Part shown: in pieces, positions 1 to 8,741 of the stretch
Layout of the letters: each line of letters begins with the position of its first letter
Position numbering within the stretch: position 1 is the first letter of the stretch
Origin: Hydrogenobaculum sp.
GTDB taxonomy: Bacteria > Aquificota > Aquificia > Aquificales > Aquificaceae
Assembly (NCBI GenBank): GCA_023269915.1
Contig: JAGDWZ010000024.1
Coordinates: forward strand, 26,908 to 70,529
Length of the DNA stretch: 43,622 nt
Reading direction: 5' to 3'
Position numbers and translations under genes: made by a program
The notes under the pieces: generated by a model
Told to the model about the DNA's origin: nothing
What the model saw: only the letters and a program-made list of their open reading frames with translations
The model's database searches: none

Positions 1-293
1 ACAAACTCTCCAAACACAAAGAAAATATCTACTAGAAGTCTAATTATAAGGCTTATGATAAAACCTAAGCTAAACTCTTTTATGCCCATAAGTATTAGTG
101 TTATAAAATCACCTGTATAGATTGGCTTTACAGGGCTATAATAATAAAGAGATACGCTAAAAGCTATCACGAAAAATATTTTAAAGCCATTGGGTAAATC
201 TTCAAACACGGGCGCTAAAAAAACTATGGAGGATATCCTAAGTGTTATAAGCAAAAAAGTTATAAGATAAGGAATTGAGATAGTAAGTATCAT
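1..293 (-). CDS. fliR: Flagellar biosynthesis protein FliR, N-terminal part (runs off the window start)
   Basis: Reverse-strand ATG at 293 reads MILTISIPYLITFLLITLRISSIVFLAPVFEDLPNGFKIFF..., a FliR-like membrane N-terminus, directly after fliQ. Confidence 0.85.
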   Translation of the reverse strand, partial: MILTISIPYLITFLLITLRISSIVFLAPVFEDLPNGFKIFFVIAFSVSLYYYSPVKPIYTGDFITLILMGIKEFSLGFIISLIIRLLVDIFFVFGEF

Positions 294-294
294 A

Positions 295-564
295 TTACCT
301 TATATAGTTTGGTATGTTGATGATTAGTTCTTTAGTATAGTCTATCATGTGTTTCATCATCCAACTTCCTAGCAAAAAAATCACAAAAAACGCTGCAAGA
401 ATTTTTGGAATGTAGCTAAGGGTCATTTCTTGGATTTGAGTGGCAGATTGGAGTATACTTACCAAAAGTCCGACAATAAATGTGGTTAACAATATAGGGG
501 CAGACAGAAGCACCGTCATTTTAATCATGTTTTCTGTTATGGTAAGCACTTGATCCTGACTCAA
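295..564 (-). CDS. fliQ: Flagellar biosynthesis protein FliQ
   Basis: 89 aa, two TM segments, SATQIQEMTLSYIPKI motif, between fliP and fliR. Confidence 0.95.
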   Translation of the reverse strand: MSQDQVLTITENMIKMTVLLSAPILLTTFIVGLLVSILQSATQIQEMTLSYIPKILAAFFVIFLLGSWMMKHMIDYTKELIINIPNYIR

Positions 565-1319
565 TGGTAGCTCCTTACTAAGGATAATATTACAAGTTCC
601 CAGCCATTTACTAGTACAAAAAGCATAATTTTAAAAGGCAACGATATTACAGTGGGGGGAATCATTATGATACCCATAGCTAGTAGTATAGCAGACACTA
701 CCATATCTATAACAAGAAAAGGTAAATAAAGCAAAAATATAATCTGAAAAGCTATAGATAACTCGCTCACCATGAAGGCTGGAATAACTACGCTCAAAGG
801 TAAATCGTTTATATTTTTGATGTTATCTTTGTTTGGAATATTTGAAGCTAGCAAGAAAGTTCTTTCGGTGCTTACTTTTGTATTTCTTACCATAAACTCT
901 TTAAGAGGCTCTATAGTATTTTGTATAAATTGTTTATCGGTAATTTTATGTTGAAGGTATGGTTGAAGTGCGTTTTTGTTTATTTGATTGATCACTGGAT
1001 ACATGACATAAAACGTTAAAAAGAGCGCCAAAGATGTTATAACTTGATTGGGAGGGACGTTTGGAAGACCTATAGCTTGTCTTAGTACTGATAAAACGGT
1101 TACTATCCTTATAAAAGATGTAGTCATTATGATTATAGAAGGTGCCAAGCTAAGAACCGTTAGGATAAGTATAAGCCTTATGGCTTCTGTGAAGTTGCCA
1201 TTGTTAAAGCTCACTTGAACACCGGGTATTACGTTTATAGGATTTTCGTTTTGAGCCATAGCTAAGTGTGATAACAATAAAAGCCCAATAATTAAGCTAA
1301 TTAACGTTTTCACCCTCAT
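561..1319 (-). CDS. fliP: Flagellar biosynthesis protein FliP (start probably MRVKTLISL, inside the longer ORF)
   Basis: FliP signature: SFIRIVTVLSVLRQAIGLPNVPPNQVITSLALFLTF; signal-peptide-like N-terminus. Confidence 0.93.
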   Translation of the reverse strand: MRVKTLISLIIGLLLLSHLAMAQNENPINVIPGVQVSFNNGNFTEAIRLILILTVLSLAPSIIIMTTSFIRIVTVLSVLRQAIGLPNVPPNQVITSLALFLTFYVMYPVINQINKNALQPYLQHKITDKQFIQNTIEPLKEFMVRNTKVSTERTFLLASNIPNKDNIKNINDLPLSVVIPAFMVSELSIAFQIIFLLYLPFLVIDMVVSAILLAMGIIMIPPTVISLPFKIMLFVLVNGWELVILSLVRSYH

Positions 1320-1569
1320 CATCCATCTCATATATAAGTTTAGCATAATCTTTTGCTACAAATACCAATATCAATTTTTTTTTAGCTTTTAATATGATAA
1401 ACTTTGAATGTTTGTCTACGGGAATTATTCTATATATATATATTATGTCATCTTTTTGATATGTTTTAGATAATATGTTTTTCCAATCAAAAGCTGTATA
1501 TAAAAAAGCTATAAGCGAGAGAACCATGCCAAGGGCACTTACAGTTTTTAAAAATAATATTATTTCCAC
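1297..1569 (-). CDS. Small single-TM protein, probable FliO-like flagellar export component
   Basis: 90 aa, N-terminal TM, position immediately upstream of fliP. Confidence 0.55.
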   Translation of the reverse strand: MEIILFLKTVSALGMVLSLIAFLYTAFDWKNILSKTYQKDDIIYIYRIIPVDKHSKFIILKAKKKLILVFVAKDYAKLIYEMDDEGENVN

Positions 1570-1573
1570 AAAT

Positions 1574-2056
1574 CTACATAGTTTGTACTATGAATTGTGT
1601 GAAGTAGATATTTTGTACACCCCCTGTTACCAATATAGCATTTATTCTTTTTATAAGCTCTAATCTTAGCTCTTCTTTGCCCTCCGGAGTCCTTATCTCG
1701 TTGTATGTTTTAGAACTAAGAAGGTTTATAACGGCATCTTTTATAATGGGAAGTCTTTTTACAACTTCCTCTTGAACTTTTTGGTTTGATAATTCTAGCG
1801 TGATAGAAACTTTAGCATATGTATTGGCATTTTTGTCTGCTAAATTCACTAAAAAAGAACCCAAATTATACATTATGCCAAGTTTTTGGGGTGCCACTGG
1901 CATAGCTTTTTTTGTCTCTTTTTTCTTATGTATTATGAAAAAATATGCTCCAGCGCCTCCTCCTATGAGCAGGAGGAGGATTACTGGTACCAATATGAAT
2001 ATAAGCTTTTTTTTGCCTCCGGGCTTACCTTCTTCTTTTACCTGTTCCTCTGCCAT
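1574..2056 (-). CDS. fliL: Flagellar basal body-associated protein FliL
   Basis: Cytoplasmic N-terminus, one TM, then LGSFLVNLADKNANTYAKVSITLELSN...; flagellar operon context. Confidence 0.88.
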   Translation of the reverse strand: MAEEQVKEEGKPGGKKKLIFILVPVILLLLIGGGAGAYFFIIHKKKETKKAMPVAPQKLGIMYNLGSFLVNLADKNANTYAKVSITLELSNQKVQEEVVKRLPIIKDAVINLLSSKTYNEIRTPEGKEELRLELIKRINAILVTGGVQNIYFTQFIVQTM

Positions 2057-2067
2057 ACTATATTATT

Positions 2068-3819
2068 TTAACCTGTAACCATATTTAGCGTAGCTTGTAA
2101 TACGTTGTCTGAAGATGTTACTACTTTTGCGTTGGCTTGATATGACCTTTCCGCAGTTACAAGCTGTATGTAAGCTTGAGCTATATCTACGTTTGATTGT
2201 TCTAGCATGCCTGATTGGATTATATCTGCGCTTCCTGGCAACAATATAGTGGGTGTGTAGATTGACGTGTATAGATTAGACCCTTTTTCTAAGAGTTCGT
2301 TGGGGTCTTGGAACTGTGCAAGAGCTACCCTATAAAGAGGCGTAGATTGGCCGTTGGAATAAACCCCAACAACGGTACCATCGCTTGATAATACATAAAC
2401 GTTTACAAGGTTTCCAAGAGAGTATCCATCTTGAGAAGCTGTTATGGTAAAATCAGATGCATCTTGGGTTATGTATGAGTTGTCTATTATTCCTGCACTT
2501 GTACTTGTGGTAGGTTTGGCTCCTATTAGTTGCCCGAAAGCTAATCCACCTGTTGATTGGGAGCTGGCTGAGTTTAAGTTTCCTACTATGTTTCCATCTC
2601 CTAGTACAAGGGGATTTTGAGTGCCTATGAAATATTCGTAGCTTGAAGAAGTTGGATAAGTGTATACACCTATGGTGGAGCTTGTCGTAATATTACCGGT
2701 GTTTGGGTCAAAGTTCAATACAGCTGTAGCCGCGTAGATTGTGCTGCTGCCAGTGTATATCGGCACACCTATGCCGCTAGACAAATTGTATGGAACAAAG
2801 CCACTGGTTGCTCCAGAGCCTATGGTGTCCCATTCTTGCGTTCCGCCTGGAGGTCTTGTTGGATTCACTACGTAGCTTATAGTAGTAGAAGATGTTGTGA
2901 CATTTACTACCCAATCTGTAACCATAGAGCCAGAGGAGTTGGTGCCAGATATCATATAGTACGGAGAAACTGTAGCAGATATAATACTTGAACTTGCTGT
3001 ATTTGGTGGGTTAGTAATGTTGTACCACGTCAAAGAACCACCGCTAACGGTAGTGCTTTGCCATGTTCCAGCTACATTTCTATACAAAACTTTACCAGAG
3101 GTATCGCTGTAGTATGCTGCTTTTTCATTTTCTGCATATATATAATTCCATGTGTTTGGTCCTGTTTTCTGGAAGTATGTATCACCTTCTATGGTGTTTC
3201 CTAAGCTATCAAATGTGGTTAGCGTATTTTGATAATTGAAAGTAGCTGTATTTAGAGGGTCAAAAGCTTGTGTTATACTTGGAGCTGTGGAGTTTAAGTT
3301 GGTTGGTTGCTGATATGTTATTAGGTCTGTGGCTTTTGGCGGTTGCTGAGGTATTATATATATGGGTTGTAGAGAAGTGCCTACTACAGACCCAGATTGA
3401 TTAACTTTGTATCCTAAAAGTTTTAAACCATCAGGATTTACCATATAACCTTGTTGGCTTATGGTAAATTGCCCATTTCTAGTGTAAAACACATTGCCAG
3501 CGTTTGCTGGGTCTTGTAATATGAATAGCCCATTTCCTTGTATTGCTAAGTCTGTATTGTTGCCAGTTTGCTCAAAGTTTCCAAGCTGCCAATCTATTTG
3601 CGTAGAATCAACTATAACACCAGCACCGTATATTGTAGATTTTAACGTATCAGTGAGCGTATTGATACCCACGTTTACATTAGCTATGACGTTTTCAAAT
3701 ATTGGATTCACTGCTTTGTAACCTACAGTGTCAGCGTTTGCCATGTTGTTTGATACTATGCTAAGGTAGTTGTTAAAAGCATCAAGACCAGATACTGCGT
3801 TGTAAAAACTTGGTAGCAT
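2068..3819 (-). CDS. flgE: Flagellar hook protein FlgE
   Basis: N-term SGLDAFNNYLSIVSNNMANADTVGYKAV; C-term SNVDIAQAYIQLVTAERSYQANAKVVTSSDNVLQATLNM. Confidence 0.93.
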   Translation of the reverse strand: MLPSFYNAVSGLDAFNNYLSIVSNNMANADTVGYKAVNPIFENVIANVNVGINTLTDTLKSTIYGAGVIVDSTQIDWQLGNFEQTGNNTDLAIQGNGLFILQDPANAGNVFYTRNGQFTISQQGYMVNPDGLKLLGYKVNQSGSVVGTSLQPIYIIPQQPPKATDLITYQQPTNLNSTAPSITQAFDPLNTATFNYQNTLTTFDSLGNTIEGDTYFQKTGPNTWNYIYAENEKAAYYSDTSGKVLYRNVAGTWQSTTVSGGSLTWYNITNPPNTASSSIISATVSPYYMISGTNSSGSMVTDWVVNVTTSSTTISYVVNPTRPPGGTQEWDTIGSGATSGFVPYNLSSGIGVPIYTGSSTIYAATAVLNFDPNTGNITTSSTIGVYTYPTSSSYEYFIGTQNPLVLGDGNIVGNLNSASSQSTGGLAFGQLIGAKPTTSTSAGIIDNSYITQDASDFTITASQDGYSLGNLVNVYVLSSDGTVVGVYSNGQSTPLYRVALAQFQDPNELLEKGSNLYTSIYTPTILLPGSADIIQSGMLEQSNVDIAQAYIQLVTAERSYQANAKVVTSSDNVLQATLNMVTG

Positions 3820-3830
3820 AAACCACCTCC

Positions 3831-4535
3831 TTAAGTTGTAGTTGAGCTAGGTATCGCTCCAGCGTAAATTATGTTAGATGCTGGTTCTGTTAAACCAGAT
3901 TGAAGTGTTAAATCTAAATTTGAACCACTTAGATTAACAGATTGCACTATATCTGCTAAGCCAAGTTTTACGTTTTGATTCGGGATGCCGTTTGATAATA
4001 TTTGCACTCCGTATTGACCAGGTGGTAAACTGCTTAAGTTTAAAGGATTTAAACCAGCTGTTAGGCTCATTGTAATTGTTTTAACTGGGGTATTACCGTT
4101 CATTATTTCAATAGTTACATTGGACATGCTTGTAGGTGCGTCAAGATAATAATTGACATTTTTTGTGGTATCTACGCCGCTTGTACTAAAAACAAACTCT
4201 TTGCCTATCATGTTTATAGAGTTAAGCGTGGTCATCTGAGAAAGCAAAGCCTCTAACGCTTGGGTTTGCTGCTGCGCCATGCTGTAGTAACCTATTTGTT
4301 GAAGCTGTACTGTGGCGTTTATCATAGATGTTACATCGTTGCCACTTGAAGATGCTGGATCTTGATACTTTAGCTCAGTGGTGTAGATTTCCATGTAAGC
4401 GCTTGCGCTAAGGTTCATGAGACTTTGATGAGTACCTGGTGGCACAACATTTACTTTTGGAAGCCAAGAGGGTGACGAGATGCTTTGCCCCGTATTTAAT
4501 CCACCTACCAAGTTTGAGCTGTTTACCGTACTCAT
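3831..4535 (-). CDS. flgD: Flagellar hook assembly protein FlgD
   Basis: LKYQDPASSSGNDVTSMINATVQLQQIGYYS resembles the FlgD N-terminal motif; upstream of flgE. Confidence 0.85.
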   Translation of the reverse strand: MSTVNSSNLVGGLNTGQSISSPSWLPKVNVVPPGTHQSLMNLSASAYMEIYTTELKYQDPASSSGNDVTSMINATVQLQQIGYYSMAQQQTQALEALLSQMTTLNSINMIGKEFVFSTSGVDTTKNVNYYLDAPTSMSNVTIEIMNGNTPVKTITMSLTAGLNPLNLSSLPPGQYGVQILSNGIPNQNVKLGLADIVQSVNLSGSNLDLTLQSGLTEPASNIIYAGAIPSSTTT

Positions 4536-4545
4536 TGTGTACCTC

Positions 4546-5823
4546 CTAACTTATTTTACTTACAAGCTCTTTTAACTCTTGCAAGCTATTATTATAATTT
4601 ATGCCAGTTTTTGGATTTTGCATGAAAAAATTATCTATATCGGATTTATGCTCTAAAACTTTATCTATGGTGGGATTAGAACCTTTCCTATAAAGCCCTA
4701 CCTTTATGATGTCTTCCATTGAATAATATTCAGATAAAATTTGTTTAAACTTCAATACATAATTCCAATGTTCTTCTGAAACTATACTTGGCATTATACG
4801 GCTTATACTTTTAAGTGGGTCTATAGCTGGGTATATACCAGCGTCTGCTATTTTTCTAGATAAAAGTATGTGCCCATCCAAAAAGCTTATGGCGCTGTCG
4901 GCCACAGGGTCTAAAGAGGTGTCATCTCCTTCTACCAACACGCTAAATATTCCAGTTATTCCAAAATCTCCTATAAGGCCACAAGCTTCTATTATTTTAG
5001 ACATCATTAAAAACACCGAAGGCGTATATCCTTTTAGTGTAGGTGGCTCTCCTACGGATAATCCTATCTCTCTCTGAGCCATAGCAAGCCTTGTCAAAGA
5101 ATCCATTACAAGAAGCACATTATAACCTTTGCTAGCAAAAAATCTTGCATGCACTAAGGCGCTTATGGCTCCTTTTACTTTCATAATTGGCGTTTGGTCC
5201 GATGTGGATACTATAACTACGGATTTGTCAAAAGCATCTCCTAATATATCCTCTATATACTCTCTTACTTCTCTTCCTCTTTCTCCGATAAGAGCTAATA
5301 CCACTACATCTGAAGAACTATGTTTCATTATCATTCCGAGGGTAGTGGTTTTTCCTACGCCAGCTCCTGCAAATACACCCACTCTCTGTCCTATACCGAT
5401 TGTGGTTAAAGCATTTATACTTCTTACTCCTGTGTCAAATATTTTCGTTATTTTTTTTCTTTCCATGGGCGAGTAATTTTCCAAATTTAAAGGCGCTTTT
5501 TTTATTGCTTTTACACCTTTGTTGTTGGAGCTATATATGATGTTGCCAAATGGATCCAATACTTTGCCAAGAAAATCTTCAGAGACGTAAGTAGATACTG
5601 GTTCTTCTGTGTATAATACTTTTGTGCCTGGTCTAACGTTTACATTGTTGTCAAAGCACATGATGATAGCGTTTTCTTTATCAAAACCTATTATTTCTCC
5701 TTTGGCATCGTTGTTTACCAATACCTCTTCCCCAACGCCAGAATTGTAGTTTGTAGCCTCTATATAGATGCCACTTACTTTTTTTACCTTACCGTATATT
5801 TTGTAAGGCTTTTTCAACAGCAT
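4546..5823 (-). CDS. fliI: Flagellum-specific ATP synthase FliI
   Basis: Walker A GVFAGAGVGKTT; RGREVREYIEDIL; VLLVMDSLTRLAMAQREIGLSVGEPP. Confidence 0.97.
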   Translation of the reverse strand: MLLKKPYKIYGKVKKVSGIYIEATNYNSGVGEEVLVNNDAKGEIIGFDKENAIIMCFDNNVNVRPGTKVLYTEEPVSTYVSEDFLGKVLDPFGNIIYSSNNKGVKAIKKAPLNLENYSPMERKKITKIFDTGVRSINALTTIGIGQRVGVFAGAGVGKTTTLGMIMKHSSSDVVVLALIGERGREVREYIEDILGDAFDKSVVIVSTSDQTPIMKVKGAISALVHARFFASKGYNVLLVMDSLTRLAMAQREIGLSVGEPPTLKGYTPSVFLMMSKIIEACGLIGDFGITGIFSVLVEGDDTSLDPVADSAISFLDGHILLSRKIADAGIYPAIDPLKSISRIMPSIVSEEHWNYVLKFKQILSEYYSMEDIIKVGLYRKGSNPTIDKVLEHKSDIDNFFMQNPKTGINYNNSLQELKELVSKIS

Positions 5824-6538
5824 CTTTTATCATATCCTTGTTAAAGCGTTCTATTACAAAGTCTTTCGTTTCTATTTGAAATTCTCCGTCTTCAAAGTTT
5901 TCTTCTATAAATTCAAATTCTATGTTGTCAATAAGCTTAACATATTTTTTAAAAGTTTCTATGAAGGTTTTGTTGGCTTTTAATACTATAAAATCCTTAA
6001 ATATCTTAGAATCCTCAAAAATGCTTTTTATTATAGAATCTATATCTATGGTGCATTTTGCGTATATAGTTTCTAATACAGTATATATTATCGTTTTAAT
6101 TTCATCTAAAGCTAGCTGCTTTGTTTGATTTATGCTGGTGGCTATGGCCTCCAAGCTTTTTATAACAGCGTTTTTATACATCTCCTCTTTGGCTTCTTTT
6201 TCTCTTAGTTGTTCTATAATGGCTTTTAGCTCGCTTTCTTCTTGAAGTAGTCTTTCTTTTTCTTTTTCTATGCTTTCAAGCTGTTCTTTTGAGATTTTCA
6301 GTTCCTCTTCAAGATTTTTTTTAAGCTCTATTAATCTTTTTATTTCCTCTTCTTTTAGCTGGAGTTTATTTTCTAGTTGTTGTATGGTATCTTTGTACTT
6401 TTGTATTTTGGCTTGGGTTTCTTTTTTTAAAAACTCTAAAACACTTGATATAGCTGATTCTTTGGTGTTTTTCTTTTGTTCTTTTTTGTCTTCCTTTTCT
6501 AATACGACCTCTTGAATGGCTTCAAAATGCTCATTCAT
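5789..6538 (-). CDS. fliH: Flagellar assembly protein FliH-like
   Basis: Long coiled coil with a FliH/HrpE-like C-terminus; between fliG and fliI. Confidence 0.75.
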   Translation of the reverse strand: MNEHFEAIQEVVLEKEDKKEQKKNTKESAISSVLEFLKKETQAKIQKYKDTIQQLENKLQLKEEEIKRLIELKKNLEEELKISKEQLESIEKEKERLLQEESELKAIIEQLREKEAKEEMYKNAVIKSLEAIATSINQTKQLALDEIKTIIYTVLETIYAKCTIDIDSIIKSIFEDSKIFKDFIVLKANKTFIETFKKYVKLIDNIEFEFIEENFEDGEFQIETKDFVIERFNKDMIKDAVEKALQNIR

Positions 6539-7529
6539 AAGAAGCGCCGCCGGTTAAATCTATTTTGCCTTCATCTGCTAACTTCTTTATAACAGCTATT
6601 ATTTCTTTTTGGGCTTTTTCTACATCAGCGGCCCTTACTGGTCCCATTGCTTCCATGTCTTCTTTCATTATAGTAGCTGCTTTTTGAGACATATTAGAGA
6701 AAAATTTATCTTTTATTACATCAGAAGCGCCCTTTAGAGCTATCATCAACGTATTCTTGTCTACGGCTTTTAATATCTCTACTATATCTCTGTTGCTTAG
6801 TTTTGCTATATCATCAAATACAAACATTTTATCTTTTATTCTTTCTGCTAGGTATTTGTCTTCTTGTTCTATCTTGGTTAAAATCTTATCTGTTATCTTC
6901 TTATCCAGCAAGTTTAAAACTTCTGCTGCCAAAACAAGACCGTTTGTCTTTTGCGAGAAACCGGTAAGACCTATACCTCTTATCTCTTCAGCTAGGTTTT
7001 CTATTAGCTCTCCTAAGAATTCTGGTGATATATTTTCCAATGTTGCAAGCCTTTTTGTTACTTCTACAGCTATATTTTCTGGTAGATATTGTAATACATC
7101 AGCTGCTCTCATAGGGCTTAACTGAGATAGCACCACTGCAATTGTCTGAGGATGTTCTTTTGCCAATAAAGAGGCCAAAACCTTTATATCTACTTTTTCC
7201 AACTCTTGGAAGCTTTTTATAATAGTGGAACTACTTACAAACTCGTATATTTTGGCAAACTTTTCTGGCGGTAACACCTTTCTGGCAAATTCTAAGAGCT
7301 GTTCTGTGTCTGGTGAAACTATTGTAGTTTCTTGGTATTCTTGTAAAAATTCTTTGGCTATCTCCTCTACATCTTGAAGAGTTATACCTTGGAGCGAGTT
7401 CATATTGATGAATATATCTTGTAGTTCAGACTCATCTAACTCTTTCATTATCTCAACCGCTACATCCGGCGGTAACGCCATCATCAATACCGCTGCCTTT
7501 TGGGCCTTTGTGAGTTTATCTACCGGCAT
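6531..7529 (-). CDS. fliG: Flagellar motor switch protein FliG
   Basis: LTKAQKAAVLMMALPPDVAVEIMKEL; EHPQTIAVVLSQLSPMRAADVLQYLP; C-terminal torque domain. Confidence 0.97.
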   Translation of the reverse strand: MPVDKLTKAQKAAVLMMALPPDVAVEIMKELDESELQDIFINMNSLQGITLQDVEEIAKEFLQEYQETTIVSPDTEQLLEFARKVLPPEKFAKIYEFVSSSTIIKSFQELEKVDIKVLASLLAKEHPQTIAVVLSQLSPMRAADVLQYLPENIAVEVTKRLATLENISPEFLGELIENLAEEIRGIGLTGFSQKTNGLVLAAEVLNLLDKKITDKILTKIEQEDKYLAERIKDKMFVFDDIAKLSNRDIVEILKAVDKNTLMIALKGASDVIKDKFFSNMSQKAATIMKEDMEAMGPVRAADVEKAQKEIIAVIKKLADEGKIDLTGGASYE

Positions 7530-7545
7530 AAGCTATTCTTTTGCT

Positions 7546-7574
7546 ATTATAAACTATTTTTGTTTTTAAGACAA
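7546..7574 (-). promoter_or_regulatory. Sigma70-type promoter upstream of the fliG-led flagellar operon
   Basis: Reverse strand TTGTCT - 17 nt - TATAAT, 16 nt upstream of the fliG ATG. Confidence 0.6.
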
Positions 7575-7577
7575 TGG

Positions 7578-8021
7578 TTAATCCGAAGATTTAAAGAAGA
7601 GCCATGCATCTTGCCCACCCTTTGGAAATTTTATAAGATGATATTTACCTTTTAGTTTGGCGCCATTTAAAATAAAGTCGTATTTTGTATTGGTTCTTTC
7701 TAAAAGCTCAAAAGTTCCTTTGTCCCAGATTTTTACAACGCCAGCTCCATATTGACCTTCTGGGATAACGCCTTCAAAATTTGCATATTCCAGCGGGTGG
7801 TCTTCTGTCTGAATCGCCAACCTTTTAACATTTTTTTCCGTTGGCGGTTCTTTGGGTATAGCCCAAGATTTTAAAACTCCGTCCAAAGCCAGCCTAAAAT
7901 CCCAATGAAGATGAGAAGCGTGGTGTTCTTGGACTACAAATATAGGTTCATGCTCTTGTGCTATGCTCCATTGTGGTTCTGGGGTTTTTGAAAAGTCCCT
8001 CTTTTCAGAATACTTACTCAA
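7578..8021 (-). CDS. Stand-alone LigD-type 3'-phosphoesterase domain protein
   Basis: HHASHLHWDFRLALDGVLKSWAIPKEP ... DHPLEYANFEGVIPEGQYGAGVVKIWDKG, the PE domain signature of LigD. Confidence 0.88.
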   Translation of the reverse strand: MSKYSEKRDFSKTPEPQWSIAQEHEPIFVVQEHHASHLHWDFRLALDGVLKSWAIPKEPPTEKNVKRLAIQTEDHPLEYANFEGVIPEGQYGAGVVKIWDKGTFELLERTNTKYDFILNGAKLKGKYHLIKFPKGGQDAWLFFKSSD

Positions 8022-8740
8022 CTTATTAGCTCCAACATAGTTTTTACAGCTTTTTCAAGACCAAACAAGACTGCGTTTGATATGATGGAGTGTCCTATGT
8101 TAAGCTCTTCTATTAAATCTTTCATATCTTTTATCAGGTGTATATTTTGATAGGTTATACCATGTCCTGCATATACTTTTAGATTTAATTCTTTTCCAAA
8201 CTTTGCAGCGTTTCTAATCCTTTCTTTTTCTTTTTCTAAAAGCTTAAAATCTCTTTTGTAATAACTTTCTGCAAATCTTCCAGTGTGAAGTTCTATAGCA
8301 TCTGCTCCTACTGCTTTTGACGCTTCCACTTGCTCAATATCTGGATCTATAAAGAATGAAACTTCTATGTCATTTTCTTTAAAATCTTTTATATACTCTT
8401 TTAAATAAGAAGCGTTGGAAATGATATCAAGCCCACCTTCTGTGGTAATTTCTTGCCTTTTTTCTGGGACAAGGGTAACCCTTTGTGGTTTTATCTCTAA
8501 AGCTATTTTTTTTATCTCATCTGTTGGGGCCATTTCTAAATTTAAAGGAAGTTCCACCAATTTTCTCACTAGCTTTACATCTTCATCTTTTACGTGTCTT
8601 CTGTCTTCTCTTAAGTGCATTGTTATTTGATGGGCACCAGCTCTTTTTGCTATAAAAGCAGCTTCTATAACTGAAGGCTCAAAGGTTTTTCTGGCTTCTC
8701 TTAGTGTGGCCACGTGGTCTATATTTACACCTAGCCTCAT
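8018..8740 (-). CDS. pdxJ: Pyridoxine 5'-phosphate synthase PdxJ
   Basis: MRLGVNIDHVATLREAR; HQITMHLREDRRHVKDEDV; ELHTGRFAE; AGHGITYQN. Confidence 0.97.
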   Translation of the reverse strand: MRLGVNIDHVATLREARKTFEPSVIEAAFIAKRAGAHQITMHLREDRRHVKDEDVKLVRKLVELPLNLEMAPTDEIKKIALEIKPQRVTLVPEKRQEITTEGGLDIISNASYLKEYIKDFKENDIEVSFFIDPDIEQVEASKAVGADAIELHTGRFAESYYKRDFKLLEKEKERIRNAAKFGKELNLKVYAGHGITYQNIHLIKDMKDLIEELNIGHSIISNAVLFGLEKAVKTMLELIS

Positions 8741-8741
8741 A

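Noticed and set aside
5129-5476. 115-aa plus-strand ORF opposite fliI
   Set aside because: Antisense to a strongly conserved ATPase; no independent coding evidence. The same holds for most plus-strand ORFs in 1-25.8 kb.
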